From Saccharomycopsis crataegensis (lineage: Eukaryota > Ascomycota > Saccharomycetes > Ascoideales > Saccharomycopsidaceae), in assembly GCF_037102585.1 (NCBI RefSeq), contig NW_027043820.1:1274501-1338500 (forward strand): a stretch of DNA of 64,000 nucleotides. Direction: 5' to 3'. This document shows, one piece after another, positions 9,849 to 20,099 of this stretch. Below the pieces are notes generated by a model. That model had not been told where the DNA came from, ran no database searches, and saw only the letters and a program-made list of their open reading frames with translations. Within the stretch, counting starts at the first letter, position 1, and each line of letters opens with the position of its first letter. The translations under genes were made by a program, and so were the position numbers.

Positions 9849-11120
9849 GATCCATAAAACAACCTGAATCTTACGAACATTCGAATAAATTTTTCTAAAT
9901 ATATAATGATAGCTGTATCTTTAACAGTGGTATTTTTACGATTGTAGAACCATATCCTGATGGGGTATAATAAATTGGGTCATTTGTTTTTTGGTTCCTC
10001 TGATCGTCAAGAAAATTGCAAGGTGTTTGATGGACACCTAGATTAGGAATCCAAGTCATGGTGAGCTGGCTAAACTATATGTCACAAAGAAATAGGAGTC
10101 AATTTCACTGTATATGACATATTATATAATAAAAGAAACAAAAGAGATTTGGTTCCTCGTTTAATGGTACAAATTCACTAGCATTTTTTTTTTTTTTTTT
10201 TTGCGGATCCCAGATATCTTTTGTTGTCTACCTGTGAGGGTTTAGAGATTTAGATGGAAATCAAGTAGGAGGATTCTAATTTGGAATCATTATTCATATA
10301 TAGCTTCCATGAGTATCGGAATTCTGTAATCTAAAGAAGAAGAAGAAGAAGAAGAAGAAGAAAAAACTAAAGCAAATATCATTGATAAACTGTTGGCTCG
10401 GCTCGAAGTGAATTTAATCTCAGCACAATGGATATATTATACAGAACAAAGTGAGCGTCAATAAGCTGAAACATAACTTTAGTTTCTTTCATTTTTCTGG
10501 TCTTCTTAGGTAATTTTATTTTTGATAAAAAGAAATCGCAATTTCATTCTGAAAATTTCCAATCATAAATGATTGAAATGTTTAAGCTGCTCACCCATAG
10601 GGTTCTACCTTTGTAGATCTGAGTGCCACTATTTTTATGTTTTTTAAGCCATGGCTCACCTACTTTTCAAAAGAAAAAGAAAAAAAGAAAAAGAAAATAA
10701 ATACTATCACGGACCTTGTTGAACAATAATTGTGCTTTGAGGAATCTTCTAGTATTGATGAAATAACCTATTATCAGATTAGATCCTTCAACTGCTAATA
10801 AGAAAATAAAGTGTCTATCAAACGCGACAACGGTTAAACTGTATTAAATATCTACAAAGTACAAAAATATCATTTAGCTCACAACATCATAGAATAAAGT
10901 GGCAAAACACTGGGTTAGAAATTTTATAGATGTTAAATGATATTCCAAACATGGCTCTATCCTTTGTTATGTTGGCTCCCCCACATTTCCGTGCCGGTTA
11001 AAAAAAAAAAAAAAAAATAATCACAACAAGCATGGGGAAAAAGGAGACGAATATATATTTCAATGTATTTAAGTAGATCAATACGATAAAATAACGATAA
11101 ATAATCTTCTATATATATAT
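9849..11120. other. Gene-free stretch between the YBL036C homologue and SPE3
   Basis: About 1.3 kb without a supportable coding region. It holds a T19 tract at 10184-10202, a (AAG)n run near 10334-10362, an A/G-rich tract near 10670-10700 and an A17 tract near 11000. A TATA repeat lies just before 11121. A small RNA gene is possible in a span this long, but I found no tRNA fold or clear snoRNA boxes. Confidence 0.5.
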
Positions 11121-11318
11121 ATGCTCAGACTCTCAAAGGCGATACTCCCCAGTGGTTATGGTTGTTGTGTTATTGGCAGATGCCATTTCACGCATGCGGA
11201 AAAAAACAACGTTGCGCATCACTTTGGTGAGAAAAATTTTCTGTCATTTCTTTCACTGTTGATGCCTCGCTCAGTTGACTCAACTACCCTGTTTATAAGA
11301 AACTTCTCTAGCTTTAAG
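11121..11318 (+). other. In-frame upstream extension of SPE3, presequence-like
   Basis: An ATG at 11121 opens a frame that runs without a stop for 66 codons straight into the SPE3 start at 11319. The translation begins MLRLSKAILPSG and ends FIRNFSSFK before SPE3 Met1. It has few acidic residues and scattered Arg/Lys/Ser, as in mitochondrial presequences. A second in-frame ATG lies at 11262. A TATA-like repeat ends immediately before 11121, so many transcripts may begin inside this stretch. Whether it is translated is unknown. Confidence 0.4.
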
Positions 11319-12337
11319 ATGTCTGAAAGTCAAGTTTTAACCCACCCAACCATCAAAGGTATGTATTGACAGAGCACTCTGCGGTGGGGGGGAAACCATA
11401 ATACAAAACCCTCTCCCTCCTGCACACTTATTCCTCGAAGCGATGATTCAGCATTACTGACTTTTTTTTTTTGATAGATGGTTGGTTCCACGAAATAAGT
11501 GACACCATGTGGCCAGGTCAGGCTATGGCTTTGCGTGTCGAAAAGATTTTGTTCGCTGGCAAATCAAAATACCAAGACGTTCTTGTGTTCAAGTCTACTG
11601 ATTATGGTAATGTTCTTGTATTGGACAATGTCATCCAAGTTACCGAACGTGATGAGCACGCTTATCAAGAAATGATCACCCACTTGGCGATCGCTTCCCA
11701 CCCAAAGAAACAAGGCTTGAATGTGTTAGTGGTTGGTGGTGGTGACGGTGGTGTGCTCCGTGAAGTTTTGAAATACGGAGACGCCATTGAACAGGCCACT
11801 CTTTGTGACATTGATGAAATGGTCATTGATGTTTCCAAGAAATACTTGCCAGGATTGAGCAACGGTGCTTACGATCATCCAAAGGTTAAAACTTACATTG
11901 GTGATGGGTTTGAATTCCTCAAGACTTATGAAAACACCTTTGATGTTATTATTACCGATTCTTCAGACCCTGAAGGTCCAGCGGAATCTTTGTTCCAAGA
12001 ACATTACTTCAAATTATTGAACAACTCCTTGAAGGAAGATGGTATCATAACCACCCAGGCAGAAAACATCTGGTTGCACATGCCAATCATCAAGAAGTTG
12101 AAAGAAACTTGCTCCAAGATCTTCCCTGTTGTTCAATACGGTTACACCACCATTCCAACTTATCCATCTGGTCAAATTGGGTTTATGGTTTGCAGCAAGG
12201 GCAAGACGGTTGATGTCACTAAGCCAACTAAGAAGTTCACCAAAGAAGAAGAAAAGAAATTGTTCAAATACTACAACAGTGAAATTCACGAAGCCGCCTT
12301 TGTTTTGCCAACTTTTGCTGCAGTTGAATTAAATTAG
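11319..12337 (+). CDS. SPE3: Spermidine synthase (one intron)
   Basis: Exons 11319-11358 and 11478-12337 join to 299 residues. The junction restores the family start, ...[21 protein letters not shown]. Spermidine synthase moves the aminopropyl group of decarboxylated S-adenosylmethionine to putrescine in the cytosol. Visible motifs are [19 protein letters not shown], the nucleotide-binding [33 protein letters not shown], the proton-relay region [15 protein letters not shown] and the late [16 protein letters not shown]. cerevisiae Spe3 has 293 residues, so the length fits a whole protein. The conventional start at 11319 is chosen because it gives a normal-length enzyme; the frame is open upstream to 11121. 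No CTG codon occurs. Codon use and conserved motifs point to a highly expressed housekeeping gene. Confidence 0.95.
11359..11477 (+). other. SPE3 intron (119 nt)
   Basis: The donor is GTATGT at 11359. A TACTGAC branch-like site lies at 11455-11461, followed by a T-rich tract and a TAG acceptor ending at 11477. Removal joins codon 14 in phase 1 and restores the conserved DGWFHE motif. Confidence 0.9.
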
Positions 12338-12548
12338 AGAATTTGTGATACTAAATGCTTATTTCTAGATAGATATTGGAATTGATGACTACGACATTTT
12401 ATAATATTTTTTTTTAATGACACTGTAATTATAAAAACAATGGAAATGAAAAGAAATGAATGAGAAAGCAAAAGAGAAATGAATAGGAAAGCGAAAATGA
12501 AACCAAGACTATAATACAAAATACACCTAAAAAAAAAAAAATCAAGCT

Positions 12549-14009
12549 TCAGCCAATAAGTAACAACTCTTCCATGGTCGAATTTGATTGTCTATTTATT
12601 GGAGCAACGCTTATCTGTTGATCTTGCAAATCGAACACCAAATAAGATTCTCTGAAAAATGGGTCTCCCAAAGTTGCACTTCCCCCAGAATTAGTACCCA
12701 TTCCCAAAAGACAACCTTCACTGGTCCTGCCAGTGGTCACATTGAATTGCGAAAACGGCACATCAATTTGCACTTTGCCAAAAGTATACCGGAAGAAATT
12801 ATTTTCATTGGCCACGACGTCACAATCGACATAATAACCATTGGAATTATACAGAGAATGAGGAATATATGTGGAAACAAGTTCGATAATTGCTTGAGGG
12901 AACATATTCAAAGTCGATCCAGAATCAATAAGAGCGGTGGTGGGAGCAGAAGATTGTCTAAATTTAAGGGTATCATTCAATGATGGTTTACCGGAGGTGA
13001 TATTACCTTGGTAAAACATCTCGATGGCGTCGATATCAACATAAAACCCGCTTGTTCCTTGGTAAGGTTTGTAAGGAATAGTGGCCAATGATCCTTGATA
13101 CTTATAGCGATCTACAGCACCAAAGAGAATGGTTCCATTGGCGTTGATTTGCTGATTGGTCGATAAGTTGATGGAATAGGCAAGTTTAGTGAGGTTGTGT
13201 TGTTCACTGATTTGCATAGGTAAGTTTTGGTACTTCTGTTTACTGGCAATGTTTGTCGATTCCAAATCCGCGATCCCAATCCCCATGACCCCAATAGTGG
13301 AAGTACCACGCTCCACCAATCCAAAATTGAGATTGATGATCTCAATGCTGCCAATCAGGGCGTCGTCAGTGGCGTAGTGACCGGCACAAAATGTTCCATC
13401 ACCATACATAAGTGATAGAGGAGTCGATTCATTTAGATGGAAAGTGGAAGATAAGTTTCCGGCAAAATAGCCTTCACCAAAACAATTTATTGAGCCATCT
13501 TGTGAGACTACTGCTGACTTGCTCTGGATCCCATAGACATCACTATCATCATCGCTGCTTTCAGACACGGCATTAGAACTGATTTGGGTAGCGGAATTAA
13601 TGTTCAACACGTTTTTCCGTTTTTGAAGAGATTTTGAGCCGGCATTCAAGTTTTTTGTTAACATGGAGCTACTTTGATCATCTGCTTGACAATAAGGATT
13701 GGTAACTGATTGGATCACGATATCCGAGGATCCGGTATCCAACATGACTTTGAGGTTCTGCGGTGGGGTACCAATTTTGACGTCCACCAAGTAATATAAT
13801 CCCTTTTCATCTTGCAAGCCAAAATATTGAGTGTCCCAGCTGGAGTAGGTGGAAGAGGATAAATCCTCACGTTTAACCACCTCGAAGCCAATTTTTGCGA
13901 ACCCACCATTGGACGACCGAGTATCAGAAAGCTTTATCTTTCTAGAAGGAATTGGATAAGCATATAGTTTGACGATCAAAGAGAGATGGACGAGGAAGAG
14001 TAGGATCAT
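12549..14009 (-). CDS. Yapsin-like secreted aspartyl protease
   Basis: The protein has 486 residues. It opens with a hydrophobic signal peptide (MILLFLVHLSLIVKLYAY). A pro-region ends at a KR pair (residues 46-47). The pepsin fold follows with the two catalytic aspartates in VMLDTGSSD (about D91) and ALIDSGSTLN (about D362). A 70-residue Ser/Asn-rich insertion after the first active site carries a KRK cluster, as in the loop that yapsins cut during maturation. Several N-glycosylation sequons are present. Yapsins process surface and wall proteins after basic residues. The C-terminus (STMEELLLIG) is too short and weakly hydrophobic for a GPI signal, so this may be a secreted rather than anchored member. 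It is transcribed away from SAT4, sharing a 650-bp promoter. Confidence 0.85.
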   Translation of the reverse strand: MILLFLVHLSLIVKLYAYPIPSRKIKLSDTRSSNGGFAKIGFEVVKREDLSSSTYSSWDTQYFGLQDEKGLYYLVDVKIGTPPQNLKVMLDTGSSDIVIQSVTNPYCQADDQSSSMLTKNLNAGSKSLQKRKNVLNINSATQISSNAVSESSDDDSDVYGIQSKSAVVSQDGSINCFGEGYFAGNLSSTFHLNESTPLSLMYGDGTFCAGHYATDDALIGSIEIINLNFGLVERGTSTIGVMGIGIADLESTNIASKQKYQNLPMQISEQHNLTKLAYSINLSTNQQINANGTILFGAVDRYKYQGSLATIPYKPYQGTSGFYVDIDAIEMFYQGNITSGKPSLNDTLKFRQSSAPTTALIDSGSTLNMFPQAIIELVSTYIPHSLYNSNGYYVDCDVVANENNFFRYTFGKVQIDVPFSQFNVTTGRTSEGCLLGMGTNSGGSATLGDPFFRESYLVFDLQDQQISVAPINRQSNSTMEELLLIG

Positions 14010-14659
14010 TGACTAGGATTATCACTAGGTGAATAATATGATATTGAATTCTGGATTTTTTTTTTTCTCTTCACCCACTATATTGGGAAAGTATGGGTTT
14101 TATTTATCCCAGTACTGGAGCGGGCACCGTGGATGAATAGAAAGAAATGATGGATAACTGCTGCCGAATGGGTTAGTGCCGCCAGACCAGGGTGCGGAAT
14201 GCACTGGGAGCCTAGCGAGATTCCTTGGATGGTGAAAGGTAGGCGACCAAATATTATTTTCATATTGATTTAAGAAGTATCAAATTGGTGTATATTTTAC
14301 AGTTGACGGTTCCCATTTACGACGTCCGATACATATACGACGAAACGTATGCGATATACCCCACGAATATGGAGTGAGATAATATACTATACATGCTGCT
14401 GAACCATGATAAATAGTGTAAAGAAGTCAATAACAATCGCAACAACAACAATATTGTATGGCCAATAGTAGTAGTAATATAAGCATATATATGAGCACAA
14501 ATTGGGTGATGGCCAGATCGCTGTCCCACGTGACGGGAATGGGTATTGCCCTGTCCTGATTGGCCGCTGGTGTTTTTCTTTGCTTGATTTATCTCTCTGT
14601 TTAACCCCATCACCTGTCTATCTTGTGCCATACTCCACGTCTTTATAATATACATAGTA
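14010..14659. other. Divergent promoter, yapsin-like gene / SAT4
   Basis: This 650-bp region is GC-richer near 14100-14230 than most spacers here. It contains GGGTGCGGA at 14190-14198 and a CACGTG box at 14527-14532 (about 130 bp before the SAT4 start). I see no gene. Short antisense frames in it are low-complexity. Confidence 0.55.
14527..14532. promoter_or_regulatory. CACGTG E-box upstream of SAT4
   Basis: A perfect CACGTG hexamer lies 128 bp upstream of the SAT4 ATG. This is the Cbf1/bHLH core in budding yeasts. Function is inferred from sequence only. Confidence 0.45.
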
Positions 14660-16840
14660 ATGCCTTCTGAGTCTCATCCTAATGGTGGCCAGTTGCCTCT
14701 GGCAAACCCGGACACCCTTACCTCTTTATCCAACGGATCAACAGAACTCACAAAACGCCCTTCGCTATTCAAAAATGCTAAAAGCAAGCTCAAGTTGTTT
14801 AACCACTCTTCGACAAACCTTGCTTCCCAACAACTGGGCCATAAATCCCCAGTAGCAGCAGTGTCCCACAATGATTCATTACCAAATAACCTGCCGGACT
14901 TGGTGCCCCAGCGCACAAATCAGTCTCTAAAATCCCTTACCAAGAAAGTGTCATCCATGACGTTGTCAAAGAAAGATGACGATGATCACAATAATAATCA
15001 TTCCGCCAATACCTCTAGACAAGCCTCACGAGGTCACACCAATGTGGGGTCTGCTTCTACTGGTGTGACTACCGCAGGGACCTCTTCTCTTAAATCAGTC
15101 GACAAGTCATCGATCCTTCGGTCCGATTCCTTACCTACCAACAATAGCTCTCGTATAAGGGATCACCATCCTCATCACCATCATCCTCCTCCCCATTTCT
15201 CTCACCAACAATCAATATCACAAACTCCATCCCCATCGGATCAAAATTCAGCAGTGCATCACCATCATCATGGCATTGCAAAGCCCCATATTGGGCTCAA
15301 GCGGTTTTTCAAAAAATCCGCCAAGAAAGCTGCAGATAACGTGTCTCTTCAAACTTCATCGTCTGCCCAAGCTTCATTTGTCGATTCTAAATCTTCTGGG
15401 TCAAAAGCTGCGAAATCTCTTCAACAGCATCTTCAACTTCACAGTAAGGAATCAACTAACAGCTCTCAGTCCCGTCAACAGAGTCGCTCGACTCATAATG
15501 GCACTAATGCCGGAGATAAGATTTTGTTTGATGGCGAATCGGTTTCTGAATTGATTGAAAAATACGGTAATCCTGGTAAGTTACTTGGTGAAGGTGCTGG
15601 AGGCTCAGTTTCTGTGGTTGAAAGACCTAGTGACGGTGGTCTCTTTGCCGTCAAGAAATTCCGTCCAAAGAATGCCAAGGAATCTACCAGTGATTACAAC
15701 AAAAAAATCACTGCTGAGTTTATGATTGGATCTACTTTACATAATGAAAATGTCATTGAAACTTTTGATATTCTTAAAGAATCAAAGACCAACATTTTGA
15801 TCGTCATGGAATATTGTCCATATGATTTCTTTACAATTGTTATGAGTGGGCTTATGACAAAATACGAGATTTTTTGTTATTTCAAACAAATTATTAATGG
15901 AGTTAACTACCTTCATTCGCTCGGGCTTTCTCATCGTGATTTGAAACTTGATAATTGTGTGGTGAATAAGTTTGGGATTCTTAAACTCATTGATTTCGGA
16001 TCGGCAGTGGTGTTCCGTTATCCATTTGAAGAAGAAATTGTCAAATGTAAAGGGATTGTGGGGTCTGATCCATATTTGGCCCCAGAAGTGCTTACTACCA
16101 AGTATTACGATCCTCGACCATCCGATATTTGGTCAATTGCTATAATCTTTTGTTGTATGGTACTTAAAAGATTCCCATGGAAGTGTCCAAAGCTCAGCGA
16201 TAATAGTTTCAAGAACTTTGCCTCTGATCCATCGATTGTTGACGACGCCAATGGTGGTACCGACTTACCACAACCACCGGAAGCCATTGATTTGAACCGT
16301 CGTCAGAAATACGATGAAAACGGTAACTTGATAATCATTAAAAATAAAGCTAAGGGTCCGTATCGATTACTTCGACTTTTACCCCACGCGTCGCGTGATT
16401 TGATTGGCAAGATGCTCGAGCTCGATCCAAAAGGACGTATTTCTCTTCCTGATGTTTTGAAACACGAATGGTATAAACTGATTGATCATTGTCATTGTCA
16501 TAACGACACTATTGCCTCTAAAATTGCCGCATTGAAGGACTCTGACATTTCCAAAGAGGAACTCGAGGATAAAATGATTGATATCCAAAACGAAGTAGTT
16601 TCAGAAAACATTGGCGAACTTGAAAAGGAGAAATTGATCAAAAAACAATTCAAAATGTTGGATATCAGTGATACCGAGGAGACCAAAGAAGGTGAGACCA
16701 AACGGACCCGGAAAAGTATTTTGGAAAGTTACTCCAAGCAGGATTTGGAATTTTTACAAAATTTTTACAAAAGTAAGAACCATAAACATCATTTAATCAC
16801 CGAAGATGAATTGGAAATGTTGAAATTACATAAACAGTGA
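14660..16840 (+). CDS. SAT4: Sat4/Hal4-type ser/thr protein kinase
   Basis: The protein has 726 residues. The first 290 are disordered and rich in Ser, His and Asn. The kinase domain (about 303-620) shows [11 protein letters not shown] (glycine loop), AVKKF (lysine), [20 protein letters not shown] (catalytic loop, about residue 425), DFGSA (in place of DFG-x-A/S) and [10 protein letters not shown]. These are marks of the fungal NPR/HAL5 kinase branch. Sat4/Hal4 supports the potassium transporters Trk1 and Trk2 and salt tolerance, and stabilises nutrient permeases at the plasma membrane. S. cerevisiae Sat4 has 603 residues. A CTG codon at 16478-16480 falls in EWYKxIDHC, where related kinases, as I recall, have Ser (W-x-x-S-I). 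This supports CUG-Ser decoding. SAT4 versus its paralogue HAL5 cannot be settled by eye. Confidence 0.85.
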   Translation: MPSESHPNGGQLPLANPDTLTSLSNGSTELTKRPSLFKNAKSKLKLFNHSSTNLASQQLGHKSPVAAVSHNDSLPNNLPDLVPQRTNQSLKSLTKKVSSMTLSKKDDDDHNNNHSANTSRQASRGHTNVGSASTGVTTAGTSSLKSVDKSSILRSDSLPTNNSSRIRDHHPHHHHPPPHFSHQQSISQTPSPSDQNSAVHHHHHGIAKPHIGLKRFFKKSAKKAADNVSLQTSSSAQASFVDSKSSGSKAAKSLQQHLQLHSKESTNSSQSRQQSRSTHNGTNAGDKILFDGESVSELIEKYGNPGKLLGEGAGGSVSVVERPSDGGLFAVKKFRPKNAKESTSDYNKKITAEFMIGSTLHNENVIETFDILKESKTNILIVMEYCPYDFFTIVMSGLMTKYEIFCYFKQIINGVNYLHSLGLSHRDLKLDNCVVNKFGILKLIDFGSAVVFRYPFEEEIVKCKGIVGSDPYLAPEVLTTKYYDPRPSDIWSIAIIFCCMVLKRFPWKCPKLSDNSFKNFASDPSIVDDANGGTDLPQPPEAIDLNRRQKYDENGNLIIIKNKAKGPYRLLRLLPHASRDLIGKMLELDPKGRISLPDVLKHEWYKLIDHCHCHNDTIASKIAALKDSDISKEELEDKMIDIQNEVVSENIGELEKEKLIKKQFKMLDISDTEETKEGETKRTRKSILESYSKQDLEFLQNFYKSKNHKHHLITEDELEMLKLHKQ

Positions 16841-17147
16841 AATTGAAGAGATTTTTTTTTTTTTTTTTTTGGTATAACATGTCTGATGGGTTTGTCTATT
16901 ACTTTTTCATTTTATTGATATTGCTATTATTGCTCCTGTTTTTTTTTTTTTTCTTTTTTCATTCTTCTCATCCTTTGGTTCACAAACACACACACACTTA
17001 TACACACTCACACATACTGTCATGATATAATACATTCTACCTCATTTATTGCTTATATTTGTTGACTTTTTGACATAACAATCTATCAAATCAAATTGCG
17101 ATATATTTCCTCTCAAACTTTTTTTTTATTTTTTTTTTATTTTTTTT

Positions 17148-17221
<74 letters not shown>

Positions 17222-17870
17222 CTTTTAATTTCATTGAGGAATCTGGTTATTCTTATTCTTATTATTATTAAATGAATGTTTTTAAATATAATCTCCCTTA
17301 TTTTCTCGAACCAAGGTACATTTGTCATGTCAAAAAAATTATTACAATTTTTATTGTTAAACAAACTTCATTGATTGTACGTTGAAAATGTGTAATGAAA
17401 GACTAAATAAACACTCAAAACGATAAAGGAGATATACATATAAAAGTAAAAAAGAAAAAGGAAACTTAAATCAAATAAACAGAAAAATACAAATAGCATG
17501 AGAGAGAGAGAAAAAAAAATGTATGTAAAAAAAAACATGGCCAATTGATTGAAATCAAACATAGGAAAAGACAAAAACAAGAAACAAGAAACAAGTAAAA
17601 AAAAGAAATAGCAACCCCACAACTACTTGGAAATAGAAATGAAAAAGTACAGGTGTAAAATAAAAAACAATATTTAAAGGCCAAATGAGAAAAAAAAAAT
17701 ATATGCCCCAGATAAACATTTCAAAAAAAGAAGAAACAAATAATTTCAAAAAAACAGAAATCAAAAATTTAAACAGTAAAAAAACATCGCAATAAAATAC
17801 AAAAAAAAAACAACCACTAATGGAAAATAATAAACAGTGACTTGATCTTTTTTATCATTTAATATTCAAT
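16841..17870. other. Convergent spacer SAT4 / CCR4 with long T-tracts
   Basis: This 1030-bp spacer between convergent genes holds T-tracts (about 16852-16870, 17118-17216), a CA-rich patch near 16985-17015 and A-rich sequence toward the CCR4 stop. I see no gene in it; open frames here are Phe/Leu/Tyr-only products of T-richness. Confidence 0.6.
17150..17216. repeat. Uninterrupted T67 homopolymer
   Basis: A run of 67 T residues is preceded by three T8-9 blocks split by single A residues. It is the longest homopolymer in the window. It lies in the convergent 3' spacer, about 650 bp beyond the CCR4 stop, where it reads as poly(A) on the CCR4 strand. The exact length is at risk of assembly error. 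Confidence 0.85.
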
Positions 17871-20099
17871 TCAAATTTTTCTTGATCTATTTTTGCCTCC
17901 GCCACTTCCTTCTTCGACATTCTTGAACTTCATTTCACACATCAATGACACATGATCCGATGGGAAGTTTTGATCTGGGAACCCAATTAAATCTTCCAAA
18001 TAATCGCTTGGGATTTTACCCAACATCCCCTTGACATCCACGCTTTGTGAGTTATACCAAATGTAATCAATGACTTCGGTGAAAGTTGGAGTGAAGTTGG
18101 TAAATGGCAATTCTCCCATATTACTATAGGCCGACTTGAATTGGAATGGATGATTAAACCCTTCATCGGTAAACTTCCCATAATCCACACCACGGAAATC
18201 AGGATGGTCCACACAGGTACCATTCGACAATAGTTGATACACCGCACTATGGATTTGCGAGTTGAAATCCCCGCAAATGAGGATCGGCACAGAAAGCGCA
18301 TCTTTGAAGTTATTCGATTTGGAGTATTTTTTACAAAGAGTCTGTAATTCTTCCAACAACACTGCAACTTGAAGGGTTTTCACATCATTAAATGCTGGAT
18401 CCCAGTGTAAATGGGTATTGACAACAATGACTCTCTTTTTAGTCTCCACATGTTCCAAATATGAAATGATCGCAATATTATCCTTATTAGTAAATCTATT
18501 AAACACGTCCTCGGTCTTCTTGAATCTTTCGCTACCAAGTAAAACAGAAGAGTATTCCACAAACACTTTATCAACAAGAGAAAACTTGGCATGCTTGTAG
18601 AAAACTGCACACCCGTCAACTTTTTTGCTATCGGTGCCGCCTCTTCTTGCTCTACCTTTATTGTGGAAAATCCCTCTATAACCATGTTCTTTCATAAGAG
18701 CCATCCAAGTGTCTTCAAAATAGGCGGTTTCCACTTCTTGTAAACAAACGATGTCACAATTAGATTTGATAACCTCGTTTAAGATCTTGCGTTTACGATA
18801 ATCCCAGTTCAAGGCCCAAGATGGGGTGTAGCCATATAATTTGGTGGTGGCATAATGTTGACAAAGGGTATTGTAGGACAAAATGGTGAATGACGATTTA
18901 TCGTTGGACAATGTGATCTGGTCATGTTCTTGAGATTCCCCATCATTGTTGATGGCCACCCATTTTCTAATGGCATGGTTATCTTCCAAGATATTGGTCT
19001 TTCTTGCTGGGTTGTTATCTCTAATGTATTTGATAAATTCTTTGCACCCTTTTTCCGCAACAATTTTCGCGTGGGCAAGATTGAAAGGATTACCTTCGAT
19101 CCCCAAGAATATCAATTCGCTAAGGTTCCCAAATTCGTACGGAACGTCTTGGATTCTATTATCGAACAAGTAAAGGTATTTCAAACAAAATAATTGATTC
19201 ATTTCCTTTGGTAACTCGGTGATCTTATTATTGGACACGTCCAAGACTCGGAGGAATCTCAATTTTTTGATTTCTTTAGGAATGACCTTCAAGTTATTAT
19301 TGTTAAGGTATAATTTTGTCAAAAATTCATAACGACCAAACAATTTTGTAGAAATATTGCAAATCCCTTGGCCGGAAAAATCAAGTGACAGCCAGTACTG
19401 TTTTGAAGGCTCGATTTCCAAGAATTTGGTTTTCCGATTAGTTTCTTGGTCTTTCAACAATTTCTCGTCGTTCAATTGTAAGTCCAATTTCTCATCGTTT
19501 TGAATACGGTTTCTGAGAGCCGGCTGGGAGTGTTTATCCTTATCGTGTTGATGCTGCAAGAGATCAGTAGTGACATCCACCAATGAATTACCATCGAGTT
19601 CTGGCTTCAAGGGATTGGAATTACTATTGTTCTTCTTTTGTCCGAGTTTCAAATTCTTGGCAAATGCTTTGGCGTAAGCGTGTGGATGGTTCACTCTTCT
19701 GGAGATCGCCACCAACGTCAATTGTTGTTGCCAATGCTCAGAGTTCACCAAGCTTTCATCCAATTGAGGACTAATGGTGTTTGCGTTTATGAGTTGCACT
19801 CCTGGAGGATGGTTATTATTACTATTATTGTTATTACTGTTAGCATTGGCGTTGTTTCTGAGAATGTTGTTGGTGTTATTGCTGTTGGTATCATTGTTGT
19901 TAGCATTATTGGCATTATTATTAGAATTGTGATTGGAGCTAGTGCTGATCGAGGAGATTGGGACCCCTGGAGGAGTTTGCAACGAAGAATGTTGTTGAAG
20001 TAGCATATTAAAAGGTGACGATGTTGGATTGCCAGGGTTTTGTGCTGATGCTCCCGCAGTGCCCAAGATGTCGTGATGGGACATCTGGTAGGTATTCAT
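17871..20099 (-). CDS. CCR4: Ccr4 poly(A)-specific exonuclease, CCR4-NOT complex
   Basis: The protein has 742 residues. The first 130 are Asn-rich. Leucine-rich repeats follow (about 230-345; LTKLYLNNNNLKVIPKEI, LRVLDVSNNKITELPKEM, LKYLYLFDNRIQDVPYEF), which dock on the NOT complex through Caf1. The C-terminal endonuclease-exonuclease-phosphatase domain (about 395-730) keeps the catalytic marks LSYNTLCQHYA, CLQEVE, THLHWDP, ICGDFNS, IDYIW and PSDHVSL. Ccr4 is the main cytoplasmic deadenylase and shortens poly(A) tails before decapping. It differs from its non-LRR relatives (Ngl1-3) by the repeats. S. cerevisiae Ccr4 has 837 residues, so the Gln/Asn-rich head is shorter here. A palindromic double CACGTG element lies about 150 bp upstream of the start. 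Confidence 0.96.
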   Translation of the reverse strand: MNTYQMSHHDILGTAGASAQNPGNPTSSPFNMLLQQHSSLQTPPGVPISSISTSSNHNSNNNANNANNNDTNSNNTNNILRNNANANSNNNNSNNNHPPGVQLINANTISPQLDESLVNSEHWQQQLTLVAISRRVNHPHAYAKAFAKNLKLGQKKNNSNSNPLKPELDGNSLVDVTTDLLQHQHDKDKHSQPALRNRIQNDEKLDLQLNDEKLLKDQETNRKTKFLEIEPSKQYWLSLDFSGQGICNISTKLFGRYEFLTKLYLNNNNLKVIPKEIKKLRFLRVLDVSNNKITELPKEMNQLFCLKYLYLFDNRIQDVPYEFGNLSELIFLGIEGNPFNLAHAKIVAEKGCKEFIKYIRDNNPARKTNILEDNHAIRKWVAINNDGESQEHDQITLSNDKSSFTILSYNTLCQHYATTKLYGYTPSWALNWDYRKRKILNEVIKSNCDIVCLQEVETAYFEDTWMALMKEHGYRGIFHNKGRARRGGTDSKKVDGCAVFYKHAKFSLVDKVFVEYSSVLLGSERFKKTEDVFNRFTNKDNIAIISYLEHVETKKRVIVVNTHLHWDPAFNDVKTLQVAVLLEELQTLCKKYSKSNNFKDALSVPILICGDFNSQIHSAVYQLLSNGTCVDHPDFRGVDYGKFTDEGFNHPFQFKSAYSNMGELPFTNFTPTFTEVIDYIWYNSQSVDVKGMLGKIPSDYLEDLIGFPDQNFPSDHVSLMCEMKFKNVEEGSGGGKNRSRKI

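Noticed and set aside
9849-11120. snoRNA or other small RNA gene in the 1.3-kb spacer
   Set aside because: No convincing C/D or H/ACA box pair with correct spacing could be seen.
16837-17025. Phe/Leu-rich frame after SAT4
   Set aside because: It is a product of T-tracts in the 3' spacer and has no conserved feature.
17150-17216. Reading the T67 tract as the tail of a retroposed copy
   Set aside because: No gene-like body or target duplication was found beside it; kept only as a homopolymer finding.
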